This document shows positions 1-6,114 of a stretch of 6,121 nt of DNA, one piece after another (within the stretch, counting starts at the first letter, position 1; each line of letters opens with the position of its first letter). The position numbers were made by a program, and so were the translations under genes. Origin of the DNA: Chitinophagaceae bacterium (GTDB lineage Bacteria > Bacteroidota > Bacteroidia > Chitinophagales > Chitinophagaceae); contig JAIEQT010000205.1 in assembly GCA_019747455.1 (NCBI GenBank), forward strand, positions 1-6,121, given 5' to 3'. The notes under the pieces are model-generated. The model saw only the letters and a program-made list of their open reading frames with translations, made no database searches and had not been told where the DNA came from.

Positions 1-708
1 GAAAATTTTAAGTTAGCAGAATCAATTCCAGGTGAATCAACCGACTCTTTGAGTAAAGTGGCGGCAGAATTAGGTGTTGTGATCATTGCTTCTTTATTTG
101 AGAAGAGAACCCAAGGATTATATCATAATACAACTGCTGTAATTGATGCAGATGGTGTATACCTTGGTAAGTATCGGAAGATGCATATACCCGATGATCC
201 CGCTTATTATGAGAAATTTTATTTTACACCCGGCGATTTAGGATATAAAGTATTCAAAACAAGATTTGCAACAATAGGGGTACTGATTTGCTGGGATCAG
301 TGGTATCCGGAAGCAGCACGTATTACTTCTTTGATGGGCGCCGAAATTTTATTTTATCCCACTGCCATCGGCTGGGCTACTTCGCAAGATGAAGCCACGA
401 ATATAGAGCAATATAATGCTTGGCAAACCATACAACGTAGTCACGCAGTTGCGAATGGTGTACACGTGGTAAGTGTAAATAGAGTTGGTTTGGAACAAAA
501 CGGTGCGATGAAATTCTGGGGTGGATCTTTTGTATCAAATCCTTTTGGGACCCTTTTGTATAAAGCTTCTCACGAAGAGGAAGAAGTTACTGTAGTAGAT
601 GTCGATCTCACAAAAACAGATCGCTATCGTACACACTGGCCTTTTTTACGCGATAGAAGAATTGATTCTTATCAGTCGATTACAAAGCGTTTTATTGATG
701 GGGAGTAA
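1..708 (+). CDS. aguB: N-carbamoylputrescine amidase, 5'-truncated by window edge
   Basis: Nitrilase/carbon-nitrogen hydrolase superfamily enzyme that hydrolyses N-carbamoylputrescine to putrescine, CO2 and ammonia, the last step of the agmatine route; cytoplasmic. The frame is open from base 1 (reading ENFKLAES...), so the TTG at 49 is an internal Leu and not the start; 235 residues are visible. Judged by family length (about 290), some 55 N-terminal residues lie upstream, including the first catalytic Glu. Visible family signatures are YRKMHIPDDP, with the catalytic Lys at visible residue 60, and GVLICWDQWYPEAAR, with the nucleophilic Cys at visible residue 97 (codon 289-291). The LYHNT and PGDLG blocks and the HWPFLRDRRID C-terminus also fit AguB rather than a generic nitrilase. 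The partner enzyme aguA lies downstream on the same strand, which supports the substrate call. The gene appears intact apart from the window edge. Confidence 0.93.
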   Translation, partial: ENFKLAESIPGESTDSLSKVAAELGVVIIASLFEKRTQGLYHNTTAVIDADGVYLGKYRKMHIPDDPAYYEKFYFTPGDLGYKVFKTRFATIGVLICWDQWYPEAARITSLMGAEILFYPTAIGWATSQDEATNIEQYNAWQTIQRSHAVANGVHVVSVNRVGLEQNGAMKFWGGSFVSNPFGTLLYKASHEEEEVTVVDVDLTKTDRYRTHWPFLRDRRIDSYQSITKRFIDGE

Positions 709-740
709 TAGGGTCCAATAGTCGATAAGACGAGAAGTCC

Positions 741-802
741 ATTTTTTGAGTTTAATAGTTATTTCAATAGATTATCGTGGAATAAATACTAAACTCGAAA
801 AT
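741..802 (+). other. Long imperfect hairpin ahead of the four-helix-bundle gene
   Basis: An inverted repeat fills most of the aguB to four-helix-bundle gap. The left arm is about 741-766 (core TTTTTGAGTTTA) and the right arm about 778-802 (core TAAACTCGAAAA), with a loop of about 11 nt. The outer 12 positions pair with one T-G wobble; the inner part pairs with small bulges. TTTTCTATT and the ATG at 811 follow directly, and the right arm overlaps the palindrome GAAAATTTTC (797-806). In RNA this could act as a terminator or attenuator between aguB and the next gene, or occlude its start. The pairing is seen; the role is inferred. Confidence 0.5.
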
Positions 803-810
803 TTTCTATT

Positions 811-1173
811 ATGGGAAAAATGGCATTTAAGTTTGAAAAATTGGTTGTTTGGAAGAAGGCAATAGAATTGTCAGATAATGTGAATAGAGTTGCTAAATCA
901 TTTCCGAAGGATGAAATGTATATATTAACGAGTCAAATAAAGCGAGCTGCTGACTCGGTTTCACTAAATATAGCAGAAGGGTCTACAGGACAAACAAATG
1001 CGGAGTTTAATCGATTTCTTTCCATTGCTTTGAGATCGAATATTGAAGTGGTTGGATGTATATATTTAGCGAAAAGTAGAGCTATAATATCAGGGATTGA
1101 TTTTGATGATATATATACTCGCTGCTTTGAAATACTTATAATGATAAGTGCATTAAAAAAAACTTTAGTTTAA
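811..1173 (+). CDS. Four-helix-bundle protein (S23/23S rRNA intervening-sequence family, Avd-like)
   Basis: A 120-residue, wholly helical-looking protein of the family named after open reading frames in 23S rRNA intervening sequences; Avd of diversity-generating retroelements shares the fold. Visible hallmarks: FEKLVVWKKAIEL (9-20), FPKDEMYILTSQIKRAADSV (31-50), SLNIAEGS (51-58) and FNRFLSIALRSNIEV (66-80). The biochemical role of stand-alone copies is unknown; relatives form pentameric basic bundles that may bind nucleic acid. The start could be ATG 811 or ATG 820; the second (MAFKFEKL) resembles typical family N-termini equally well. It sits between aguB and aguA and ends one base before the aguA start, so it would be cotranscribed with the polyamine genes, although nothing links it to that pathway. 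No reverse transcriptase or rRNA is present here. The family call is firm; function is unassigned. Confidence 0.88.
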   Translation: MGKMAFKFEKLVVWKKAIELSDNVNRVAKSFPKDEMYILTSQIKRAADSVSLNIAEGSTGQTNAEFNRFLSIALRSNIEVVGCIYLAKSRAIISGIDFDDIYTRCFEILIMISALKKTLV

Positions 1174-1174
1174 T

Positions 1175-2272
1175 ATGACAGGAAAAAAAAATTTTACACC
1201 CGATGCTTCGGACTTTTCGACTTCTGGACTTCTTAACGCTCCTTCTTCTAACGGCTACTTCTTTCCCGCCGAATTTGCACCGCATGAAGCCACCTGGTTA
1301 AGTTGGCCACATAAAGAAGCCAGCTGGCCCGGTAAAATTGATAGCATTTATCCGAACTATAGTTTATTTGTGAAGTACTTAGCGCAAAGCGAAAAAGTTC
1401 GGATTAATGTGGCTAATGAGGGGATGAAAATGTTTGCCCAAGCCCATTTGGATAAAGCAGGTGTAAACTTAGACCAGGTTGAATTTTTTCTACACCCTAC
1501 TAATGATGCCTGGTGCAGAGATCATGGTCCGGCTTTTATCATTAATCCAAATGCCACACACAAAAAAGCTATTGTAGATTGGGGTTATAATGCCTGGGGA
1601 GATAAATATCCTCCTTATGATCTGGATGATGTAATACCTACTTTGATTGGTGAACATTTTAACTTGCCGGTATACCATCCGGGTATTGTGATGGAAGGGG
1701 GTTCAGTAGAATTTAATGGAGAAGGAACGGTATTAACATCAACTTGCTGTTTGTTAAACCCTAATCGTAATCCGCACTTGAATCAGCAGCAAATTGAAGA
1801 ATACCTCTGTTCCTATTATGGTGTTCAGCAAGTATTATGGGTAGAAGATGGGATAGTAGGAGATGATACAGATGGACATATAGACGATACGGTTCGCTTT
1901 GTGAATGCTGATACCGTACTTACAGTTGTGGAAGAAAATAAAGCAGATGAAAATTACACACTGTTGCAAACCAATCTTAAACAATTACATACGATGCGAC
2001 TATTAAATGGGAAACAATTAAATATTATTGAATTGCCCATGCCGGATGCTGTTATCCATGAAGATCAACGACTACCCGCATCTTATGCCAATTTTTATAT
2101 AGCTAATAAATATGTGATCGTACCCACATTCCGTTGTGCTAAAGATGATAAAGCCTTAAGTATTATTACCAACTGTTTTAAAGATAGAGAAGTGGTGGGT
2201 ATCGACTCAACTGATATTATTTGGGGATTAGGAAGTTTTCATTGTTTGAGTCAGCAGGAACCACAGGTATAA
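1175..2272 (+). CDS. aguA: Agmatine deiminase (peptidyl-arginine deiminase-like family)
   Basis: Converts agmatine to N-carbamoylputrescine and ammonia, feeding AguB encoded upstream; cytoplasmic. The 365-residue protein shows the guanidino-modifying fold signatures: FPAEFAPHEATWLSWPHKE (30-48), TNDAWCRDHGPAF (109-121), MEGGSVEFNGEGT (173-185), GDDTDGHIDD (229-238) and GLGSFHCLSQQ (351-361). By family knowledge, the catalytic set is Cys357, His235 and the acidic residues in the EGG and DGHxDD motifs; all are present. ATG 1175 is the only possible start: an in-frame TAG lies at 1166-1168 and no ATG, GTG or TTG occurs in frame before the conserved region. This gives an N-terminal lead of about 20 residues more than usual, encoded by simple CTTC-type repeats. 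Spacing to the preceding gene is 1 bp, with no Shine-Dalgarno site, consistent with coupled translation in this phylum. The stop codon runs into the heptamer array. Confidence 0.95.
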   Translation: MTGKKNFTPDASDFSTSGLLNAPSSNGYFFPAEFAPHEATWLSWPHKEASWPGKIDSIYPNYSLFVKYLAQSEKVRINVANEGMKMFAQAHLDKAGVNLDQVEFFLHPTNDAWCRDHGPAFIINPNATHKKAIVDWGYNAWGDKYPPYDLDDVIPTLIGEHFNLPVYHPGIVMEGGSVEFNGEGTVLTSTCCLLNPNRNPHLNQQQIEEYLCSYYGVQQVLWVEDGIVGDDTDGHIDDTVRFVNADTVLTVVEENKADENYTLLQTNLKQLHTMRLLNGKQLNIIELPMPDAVIHEDQRLPASYANFYIANKYVIVPTFRCAKDDKALSIITNCFKDREVVGIDSTDIIWGLGSFHCLSQQEPQV

Positions 2273-2389
2273 TCTACAATCTTCAATCTGGAATCTTCAA
2301 TCTGGAGTCTTCAATCTGGAATCTTCAATCTGGAATCTTCAATCTGGAGTCTTCAATCTGGAATCTTCAATCTGGAATCTTCAATCTGT
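2271..2389 (+). repeat. Heptanucleotide tandem array, 17 copies of AATCTNN
   Basis: Starting inside the aguA stop codon, 17 consecutive heptamers of the form AATCTNN run without a break: AATCTAC first, then alternating AATCTTC and AATCTGG, with AGTCTTC variants at 2306 and 2348 and a final AATCTGT. The alternation gives eight 14-bp units (2278-2389), and the two AGT variants, exactly 42 bp apart, show a higher-order period. A degenerate eighteenth heptamer, TGTCTAG, follows. The array fills the 3' junction between the convergent genes aguA and smpB. The 42-bp period is divisible by three, which is why a periodic open frame crosses it; that frame is not a gene. Units are near-identical, which suggests recent slippage expansion. 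Confidence 0.93.
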
Positions 2390-2409
2390 TGTCTAGTTTC
2401 TTCTTTACT

Positions 2410-2433
2410 GATTGTAGATTGAAGATTAAAGAT
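2410..2433 (-). repeat. Inverted heptamer block facing the tandem array
   Basis: Read on the minus strand this segment is again built of AATCTTT, AATCTTC and AATCTAC heptamers. Its part at 2410-2427 is the reverse complement of 2271-2288 at 16 of 18 positions, with an exact 11-base match of GATTGTAGATT (2410-2420) to AATCTACAATC (2271-2281). In addition GATTGAAGATT (2417-2427) can pair with each AATCTTCAATC in the array. A transcript from either convergent gene could therefore fold into a stem-loop in several registers, which would suit a bidirectional terminator. No clean U-tract follows on the plus strand, so termination is an inference. Confidence 0.7.
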
Positions 2434-2443
2434 TCCCAATTAT

Positions 2444-2872
2444 CTAACCCATATGCCGCTTAATCTCTCTCGCTACATCGCGATCTTTGATTGTATTGCG
2501 TTTATCGTGTAGTTTCTTACCCCTGCCTAAACCTATTTCTACCTTTACAAAGCCCTTATCGCTGAAGAAAACTTTTAATGGTACAATAGTGTAGCCCTTA
2601 TCTTTTAGTTTGAGGGAAAGTTTTTTCAACTCATTTTTTTTCAATAGTAATTTACGATCGTGAACGGCAATATGATTATTAGCAGTACCATGTGAATATT
2701 CGGCAATACATAAGCCACGTATCCATAATTCGCCATTATCAAATAAGCAGAATGAATCGGTAAAACTGAGTTTACCCGCACGAATAGATTTTACTTCAGT
2801 GCCGAGCAAAACAATACCAGCCACATATTTATCTTCTATGGCATAATTAAAATAAGCCTCTCGATTATGCAT
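2444..2872 (-). CDS. smpB: SsrA-binding protein SmpB (tmRNA-binding)
   Basis: Binds tmRNA and delivers it to stalled ribosomes for trans-translation and ribosome rescue. The 142 residues from ATG 2872 cover the OB-fold with family motifs NREAYFNY (3-10), GIVLLGTEVKSIRAGK (19-34), NNH (65-67), DRKLLL (72-77), VPLK (97-100) and KVEIGLGRGKKLHDKR (110-125), then the basic tail IKDRDVAREIKRHMG, which by family knowledge enters the A site. A TTG at 2878 would add two residues and overlap the accD stop by 4 bp (TTGA). I prefer ATG 2872, 2 bp after that stop, because it is the stronger codon and still suits translational coupling. Both options leave the N-terminus a few residues shorter than many SmpB proteins. 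The ssrA gene for tmRNA is not in this window. Confidence 0.95.
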   Translation of the reverse strand: MHNREAYFNYAIEDKYVAGIVLLGTEVKSIRAGKLSFTDSFCLFDNGELWIRGLCIAEYSHGTANNHIAVHDRKLLLKKNELKKLSLKLKDKGYTIVPLKVFFSDKGFVKVEIGLGRGKKLHDKRNTIKDRDVAREIKRHMG

Positions 2873-2874
2873 AC

Positions 2875-3804
2875 TCAATTACGAAACAATTGCACTAACT
2901 GAGCAAGTTTATTTTTTAGATTTTTTCTATCGACAATAAAATCTAAAAATCCATGCTCTAATAAAAATTCACTACGCTGAAAACCTTCCGGAAGATCTTT
3001 CTTAATGGTTTCTTTGATTACACGAGGGCCTGCAAAGCCAATCAGCGCTCCGGGTTCAGCAATATTCAAATCGCCTAACATGCCAAAGCTGGCCGATATA
3101 CCCCCAAATGTAGGATCGGTTAATAAAGAAATATAAGGTAGTTGCGCATCACTTAATTGGGATAGTTTGCCACTGGTTTTTGCTAATTGCATAAGACTAA
3201 AGGCACTCTCCATCATACGTGCGCCACCGCTTTTGCTGATAACCAGATAAGGTAATTTGTGCTCCAAACAATAGTCTACAGCTCTGCTAAATTTTTCACC
3301 CATTACACTACCTAAAGATCCTCCTATGAATTCAAAATCCATACATGCAACAACGATAGCTTCCCCATTCACTTTTCCTACTGCAACACGCATGGAATCT
3401 TTCAAATCGGTTTTAGCATGAATATCGTCTAGCCTTTTTTGGTACGGCTTTAGATCAGTAAAGCCAAGAGCATCCTTACTGCGAATATTATCGAATAGCT
3501 CGGTATATTCCTTATTATCGAAAATAATGTCGTAATACTCCTCACTGCCTACTCTGTGGTGATGATTACACTTCGGACAAACAAAAAGATTCTCCTTCAA
3601 CTCATTGGTAGTACAAATAAAATTGCATTCGGGGCATTTATTCCAGAGCCCTTCAGGCGTTTCTTTTTTATCTGCCGTTGAGGTTAATATACCTTTACGC
3701 TTACGGGTAAACCAGCGCGATTTGCTTACTTCTTGTTGTTGAACCTCCTCGTTACCTCCACCTGTTAAATTCGATTCTATATCTTCTTCCAGTTCTTTTT
3801 TCAT
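2875..3804 (-). CDS. accD: Acetyl-CoA carboxylase carboxyltransferase subunit beta
   Basis: Beta subunit of the carboxyltransferase that moves the carboxyl group from biotin on AccB to acetyl-CoA, giving malonyl-CoA for fatty-acid synthesis; it works with AccA, which is not encoded here. The 309 residues hold the N-terminal zinc ribbon, Cys57-x2-Cys60 and Cys76-x2-Cys79 (CPEC...CPKC), then the crotonase-fold domain with FIGGSLGSVMGEKFSRA (159-175), SKSGGARMMES (190-200), DPTFGGISASFGMLGD (230-245) and GFAGPRVIKETI (256-267). Typical AccD proteins of this phylum begin just before the WF-x-RK-x-KGILT motif, found here at 31-41. This one carries about 28 extra residues, acidic and Gln-rich (MKKELEEDIESN...), with no alternative in-frame start downstream. 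It lies 56 bp after fbaB and overlaps or abuts smpB, suggesting one operon. Confidence 0.96.
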   Translation of the reverse strand: MKKELEEDIESNLTGGGNEEVQQQEVSKSRWFTRKRKGILTSTADKKETPEGLWNKCPECNFICTTNELKENLFVCPKCNHHHRVGSEEYYDIIFDNKEYTELFDNIRSKDALGFTDLKPYQKRLDDIHAKTDLKDSMRVAVGKVNGEAIVVACMDFEFIGGSLGSVMGEKFSRAVDYCLEHKLPYLVISKSGGARMMESAFSLMQLAKTSGKLSQLSDAQLPYISLLTDPTFGGISASFGMLGDLNIAEPGALIGFAGPRVIKETIKKDLPEGFQRSEFLLEHGFLDFIVDRKNLKNKLAQLVQLFRN

Positions 3805-3860
3805 AATTGCTTACACGATTGGGGCCGGAAAGATAATAAATATCCCTAAAATGAGGCTTT

Positions 3861-4919
3861 CTAAGCCAAATTGATAGACTTATCAAGATATACGTCTTGG
3901 GTTGCATTGAGTAACTTAATACCCTCAGTCATAGGCTTTTGAAAGGCTTTTCTACCTAAAATTAGCCCCATTCCTCCCGCTCTTTTATTGATAACAGCGG
4001 TATAAACTGCTTCTGCTAAATCACTATCCCCTTTGCTTTCTCCTCCGGAATTAATCAATCCTATTCTTCCATTATAACAGTTCAGTACTTGGTATCTGCA
4101 TAGATCAATGGGATGGTCGCTCGTTAGCTTTTCATATACCAACGGACTTGTTTTACCATGTTTAGTAGCCAAATAGCCACCATTGTTGGTAGGTAATTTT
4201 TGTTTGATGATATCTGCTTGTAAAGTAACACCAAGATGATTGGCTTGTCCGGTTAAATCGGCAGCAGTATGATAGTCCACGCCATCTACTTTGAATCCAT
4301 TATTTCGTAAATAACACCATAAAATGGTTGCCATTCCCAATTCATGCGCCATTTCAAAAGCTTCCGCTACTTCTTTTAACTGTCTGGCACTTTCTGCACT
4401 GCCCCAATAGATAGTAGCGCCAACAGCAACGGCTCCCATATTCCAGGCACTTTTGATAGTACCAAACATGGTTTGATCAAAACGGTTAGGCAAACTAAGG
4501 AATTCGTTATGATTAATTTTTACGATGAATGGAATTTTATGGGCATATTTTCTACTCATTAAACCCAGTACGCCATAGGTAGAGGCAACCCCATTGCAAC
4601 CGCCTTCAATAGCTAGTTTGATGATATTTTCAGGGTCAAAATAAATGGGGTTTGGTGCAAAGGCCGATCCGCCACTATGTTCAATTCCTTGATCCACCGG
4701 AAAAATGCTGCAATGCCCAGTGCCGGCTAGTCTACCATGATTAAGCAGTGTTTGTAGGCTTCTTAAAGTTTGATTATTTCTATTACTGTTGATCCAAATA
4801 TCATCTACATGGTTAGGAGAGGGTACATGAAGCGATGATGCTGGAATTGTAGAACAAGTATGGTCCAATAAATAGCCGGCTTTATCGCCGAGCAGTTCGA
4901 TAATTTGTTGATTTGGCAT
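3861..4919 (-). CDS. fbaB: Class I fructose-bisphosphate aldolase (FbaB/DhnA family)
   Basis: Catalyses reversible cleavage of fructose 1,6-bisphosphate to dihydroxyacetone phosphate and glyceraldehyde 3-phosphate through a Schiff base, without metal. The 352-residue protein follows E. coli FbaB (350 residues) from end to end as I recall it: [20 protein letters not shown] (62-81), [20 protein letters not shown] (94-113), VKINHNE (133-139), [14 protein letters not shown] (161-174), [18 protein letters not shown] (213-230), [13 protein letters not shown] (237-249), [14 protein letters not shown] (287-300) and [20 protein letters not shown] (311-330). The Schiff-base lysine is expected in the IIKQK segment, probably Lys239. 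ATG 4919 gives the standard N-terminus ([20 protein letters not shown]), so the start is secure. It is the first gene of the likely fbaB-accD-smpB operon and diverges from the NmrA-like gene over a 94-bp gap in which I see no convincing promoter. Confidence 0.96.
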   Translation of the reverse strand: MPNQQIIELLGDKAGYLLDHTCSTIPASSLHVPSPNHVDDIWINSNRNNQTLRSLQTLLNHGRLAGTGHCSIFPVDQGIEHSGGSAFAPNPIYFDPENIIKLAIEGGCNGVASTYGVLGLMSRKYAHKIPFIVKINHNEFLSLPNRFDQTMFGTIKSAWNMGAVAVGATIYWGSAESARQLKEVAEAFEMAHELGMATILWCYLRNNGFKVDGVDYHTAADLTGQANHLGVTLQADIIKQKLPTNNGGYLATKHGKTSPLVYEKLTSDHPIDLCRYQVLNCYNGRIGLINSGGESKGDSDLAEAVYTAVINKRAGGMGLILGRKAFQKPMTEGIKLLNATQDVYLDKSINLA

Positions 4920-5013
4920 AGCAATCTGATTTAATCGCCAAGATATTTAATTTTTTTCATCCGTTTTCATCTCCTCATTTGTCAGAATATTATTATTCAC
5001 AAAAACATAGATA

Positions 5014-5919
5014 ATGGCAAAGAAAAAAATCGTACTTATTGGTGCTACGGGGAAAGTTGGTAGCCAAGTAACTAACGCTTTATTAGCCCAAAACGAACAG
5101 CTAACACTAATTGCAAGGCACAAAGATAAATTGCTTCCCTTTGAGCAAAAAGGAGCAAACATTATTGCAACTTCTGTAACCAATGTAGAAACCGTTACAG
5201 AAGCATTAAAAGGTGCAGATGTAGTTCTAACAATGATTGCCTCTAATCCTTTGGCTGAAGATTTTTTAGGCGAACAAAAGCAACAGGCAAATGCGCAAAT
5301 TGAAGCCATCAAAAAATCGGGTATCAAAAATGTTATAAACCTTAGTAGTAATGGTTGCCATGTTAATGAAGGGAATGGCGTTATTCAAGGATTATCCTTT
5401 ATGGAAGATCAATTGAATAAATTAACGGGTGTAAATATTATTCATCTTCGCCCTACATTTTATATGGAAAATGTTTTTTATGCACTTGATTTGATTAAAC
5501 ATAAAGGCATTTATGGGTTGCCTATTAGCCCCAACAAAACTTTCCCAATGATTGCTACAAAAGACGTGGCTACAGCTATAGTCGAAAAAATAAATGCATT
5601 GGATTTTACTGGTAAATCTGTATTGCCTTTATTAGGTGATAAAGATTATAGTTTGGTAGAGCTGACTGGTGAAATTGGTGCAGCAATCGGCAACCCTCAT
5701 CTGCCTTATATTCAGTTTCCAATTGAAGATTTTATTGGTGGTATTATTGGCACAGGTGGTACACCAGACTTTGCGAATCGCTTTGCAGAATTAATGGTTG
5801 CTACCGACAATGGCTTATTAAATACACACACAAGAAATGCTGCAAATACTACTGCAACATCTGCTAAAGAATTTGCTAACACAGTATTTACTTCCGTTTA
5901 TGTAACCAACAAAAACTAA
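5014..5919 (+). CDS. NmrA-like NAD(P)-binding protein (atypical SDR; quinone/azoreductase-like)
   Basis: A 301-residue Rossmann-fold protein of the NmrA/atypical short-chain dehydrogenase type. It opens with the dinucleotide-binding loop VLIGATGKVG (Gly10, Gly13, Gly16) after strand beta-1. Arg35 (LIARHKDKL) ends beta-2 and suggests preference for NADP(H). DVVLTMIASN (69-78), NVINLSSNG (106-114), NIIHLRPTFYMENVF (141-155) and FPMIATKDVATAIVEKI (177-193) are the other family landmarks. No classical YxxxK catalytic pair is evident, as is common in this group, so the activity may be quinone or azo reduction or mere redox sensing; the substrate is unknown. Length is normal and the gene appears intact. 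It is transcribed away from fbaB. A 35-residue secreted-type peptide starts 3 bp after its stop, and a putative insertion sequence end follows. Confidence 0.9.
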   Translation: MAKKKIVLIGATGKVGSQVTNALLAQNEQLTLIARHKDKLLPFEQKGANIIATSVTNVETVTEALKGADVVLTMIASNPLAEDFLGEQKQQANAQIEAIKKSGIKNVINLSSNGCHVNEGNGVIQGLSFMEDQLNKLTGVNIIHLRPTFYMENVFYALDLIKHKGIYGLPISPNKTFPMIATKDVATAIVEKINALDFTGKSVLPLLGDKDYSLVELTGEIGAAIGNPHLPYIQFPIEDFIGGIIGTGGTPDFANRFAELMVATDNGLLNTHTRNAANTTATSAKEFANTVFTSVYVTNKN

Positions 5920-5922
5920 AAA

Positions 5923-6030
5923 ATGAAAAATATAATTATAATACTAGTAATAACAATAATGGCTACTTCTGTTACTGCTTTTAGTCCTGAGAAAAGACCA
6001 ACTTCATTAACCCGCCTGTTATTAAAATAA
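5923..6030 (+). CDS. Small putative exported peptide, 35 residues
   Basis: A short frame that starts 3 bp after the NmrA-like gene and ends in TAA. It reads MKNIIIILVITIMATSVTAF and then SPEKRPTSLTRLLLK. The first about 20 residues are a Lys-Asn start plus an Ile/Val-rich core ending in SVTA, like a Sec signal peptide with a possible cut after Ala. The remaining about 15 residues are basic. It matches nothing I recognise. It could be a genuine small secreted or membrane peptide cotranscribed with the upstream gene, or the surviving N-terminus of a larger secreted protein, because a putative IS end lies only 18 bp past its stop. Tight spacing and signal-like composition support translation; function is unknown. 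Confidence 0.5.
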   Translation: MKNIIIILVITIMATSVTAFSPEKRPTSLTRLLLK

Positions 6031-6069
6031 AATAGTTTAAATAGACCTTGTAAGCTCCCCCAAAAATAG

Positions 6070-6110
6070 TACGTTTTGAAAGTAGACTAAATAGTTAACT
6101 TTAAAACGTA
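6070..6110 (+). other. Stem-loop immediately upstream of the last ATG
   Basis: TACGTTTTGAAAGT (6070-6083) pairs with ACTTTAAAACGTA (6098-6110): 13 base pairs with a single bulged base around a 14-nt loop. The stem ends 4 nt before the ATG at 6115. In a read-through transcript the stem would crowd the initiation region. If the segment is an IS end, this fits the known habit of insertion sequences of blocking transposase translation from outside transcripts. Alternatively it is an operator for an ordinary downstream gene. Confidence 0.55.
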
Positions 6111-6114
6111 AAAT

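Noticed and set aside
811..1173. Accessory protein Avd of a diversity-generating retroelement
   Set aside because: The fold family is shared, but there is no reverse transcriptase, template repeat or variable repeat in the window, and the protein reads as a stand-alone S23-type member.
1490..1678. 62-residue minus-strand frame
   Set aside because: It lies wholly inside conserved aguA coding sequence on the opposite strand; a shadow.
2278..2389. CRISPR-like regular repeats
   Set aside because: The units are contiguous 7/14-mers with no unique spacers, so this is a tandem array and not a CRISPR.
2221..2463. 80-residue plus-strand frame with a repeated NLESSIWNLQSGIF pattern
   Set aside because: It is produced by the 42-bp period of the non-coding heptamer array and overlaps the end of aguA in another frame; no start context or homology suggests a real repeat protein.
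3742..3762. Strong Shine-Dalgarno-like GGTGGAGGT and GAGGAGG inside accD (minus strand)
   Set aside because: No in-frame start codon follows at a workable distance, and the stretch simply encodes GGGNEEV in the N-terminal extension.
4946..4975. Leader peptide on the minus strand after an AGGAG (MKTDEKN or MKKIKYLGD)
   Set aside because: Very short, no regulatory codon run, no attenuator-like stems before fbaB.
4981..5000. Possible operator palindrome GAATA-TTAT-TATTC between the divergent fbaB and NmrA-like genes
   Set aside because: Only 5 bp arms made mostly of A/T; expected by chance in such AT-rich DNA and not backed by a neighbouring regulator gene.
4920..5013. Bacteroidota-type promoters (TTTG and TAnnTTTG boxes) in the divergent gap
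   Set aside because: TTTG occurs on both strands but no TAnnTTTG box is found at the right spacing, so no promoter is called.
4947..5327. 126-residue Cys/Ala-rich minus-strand frame
   Set aside because: It is antisense to the well-conserved Rossmann region of the NmrA-like gene and mirrors its codon structure; it resembles no family.
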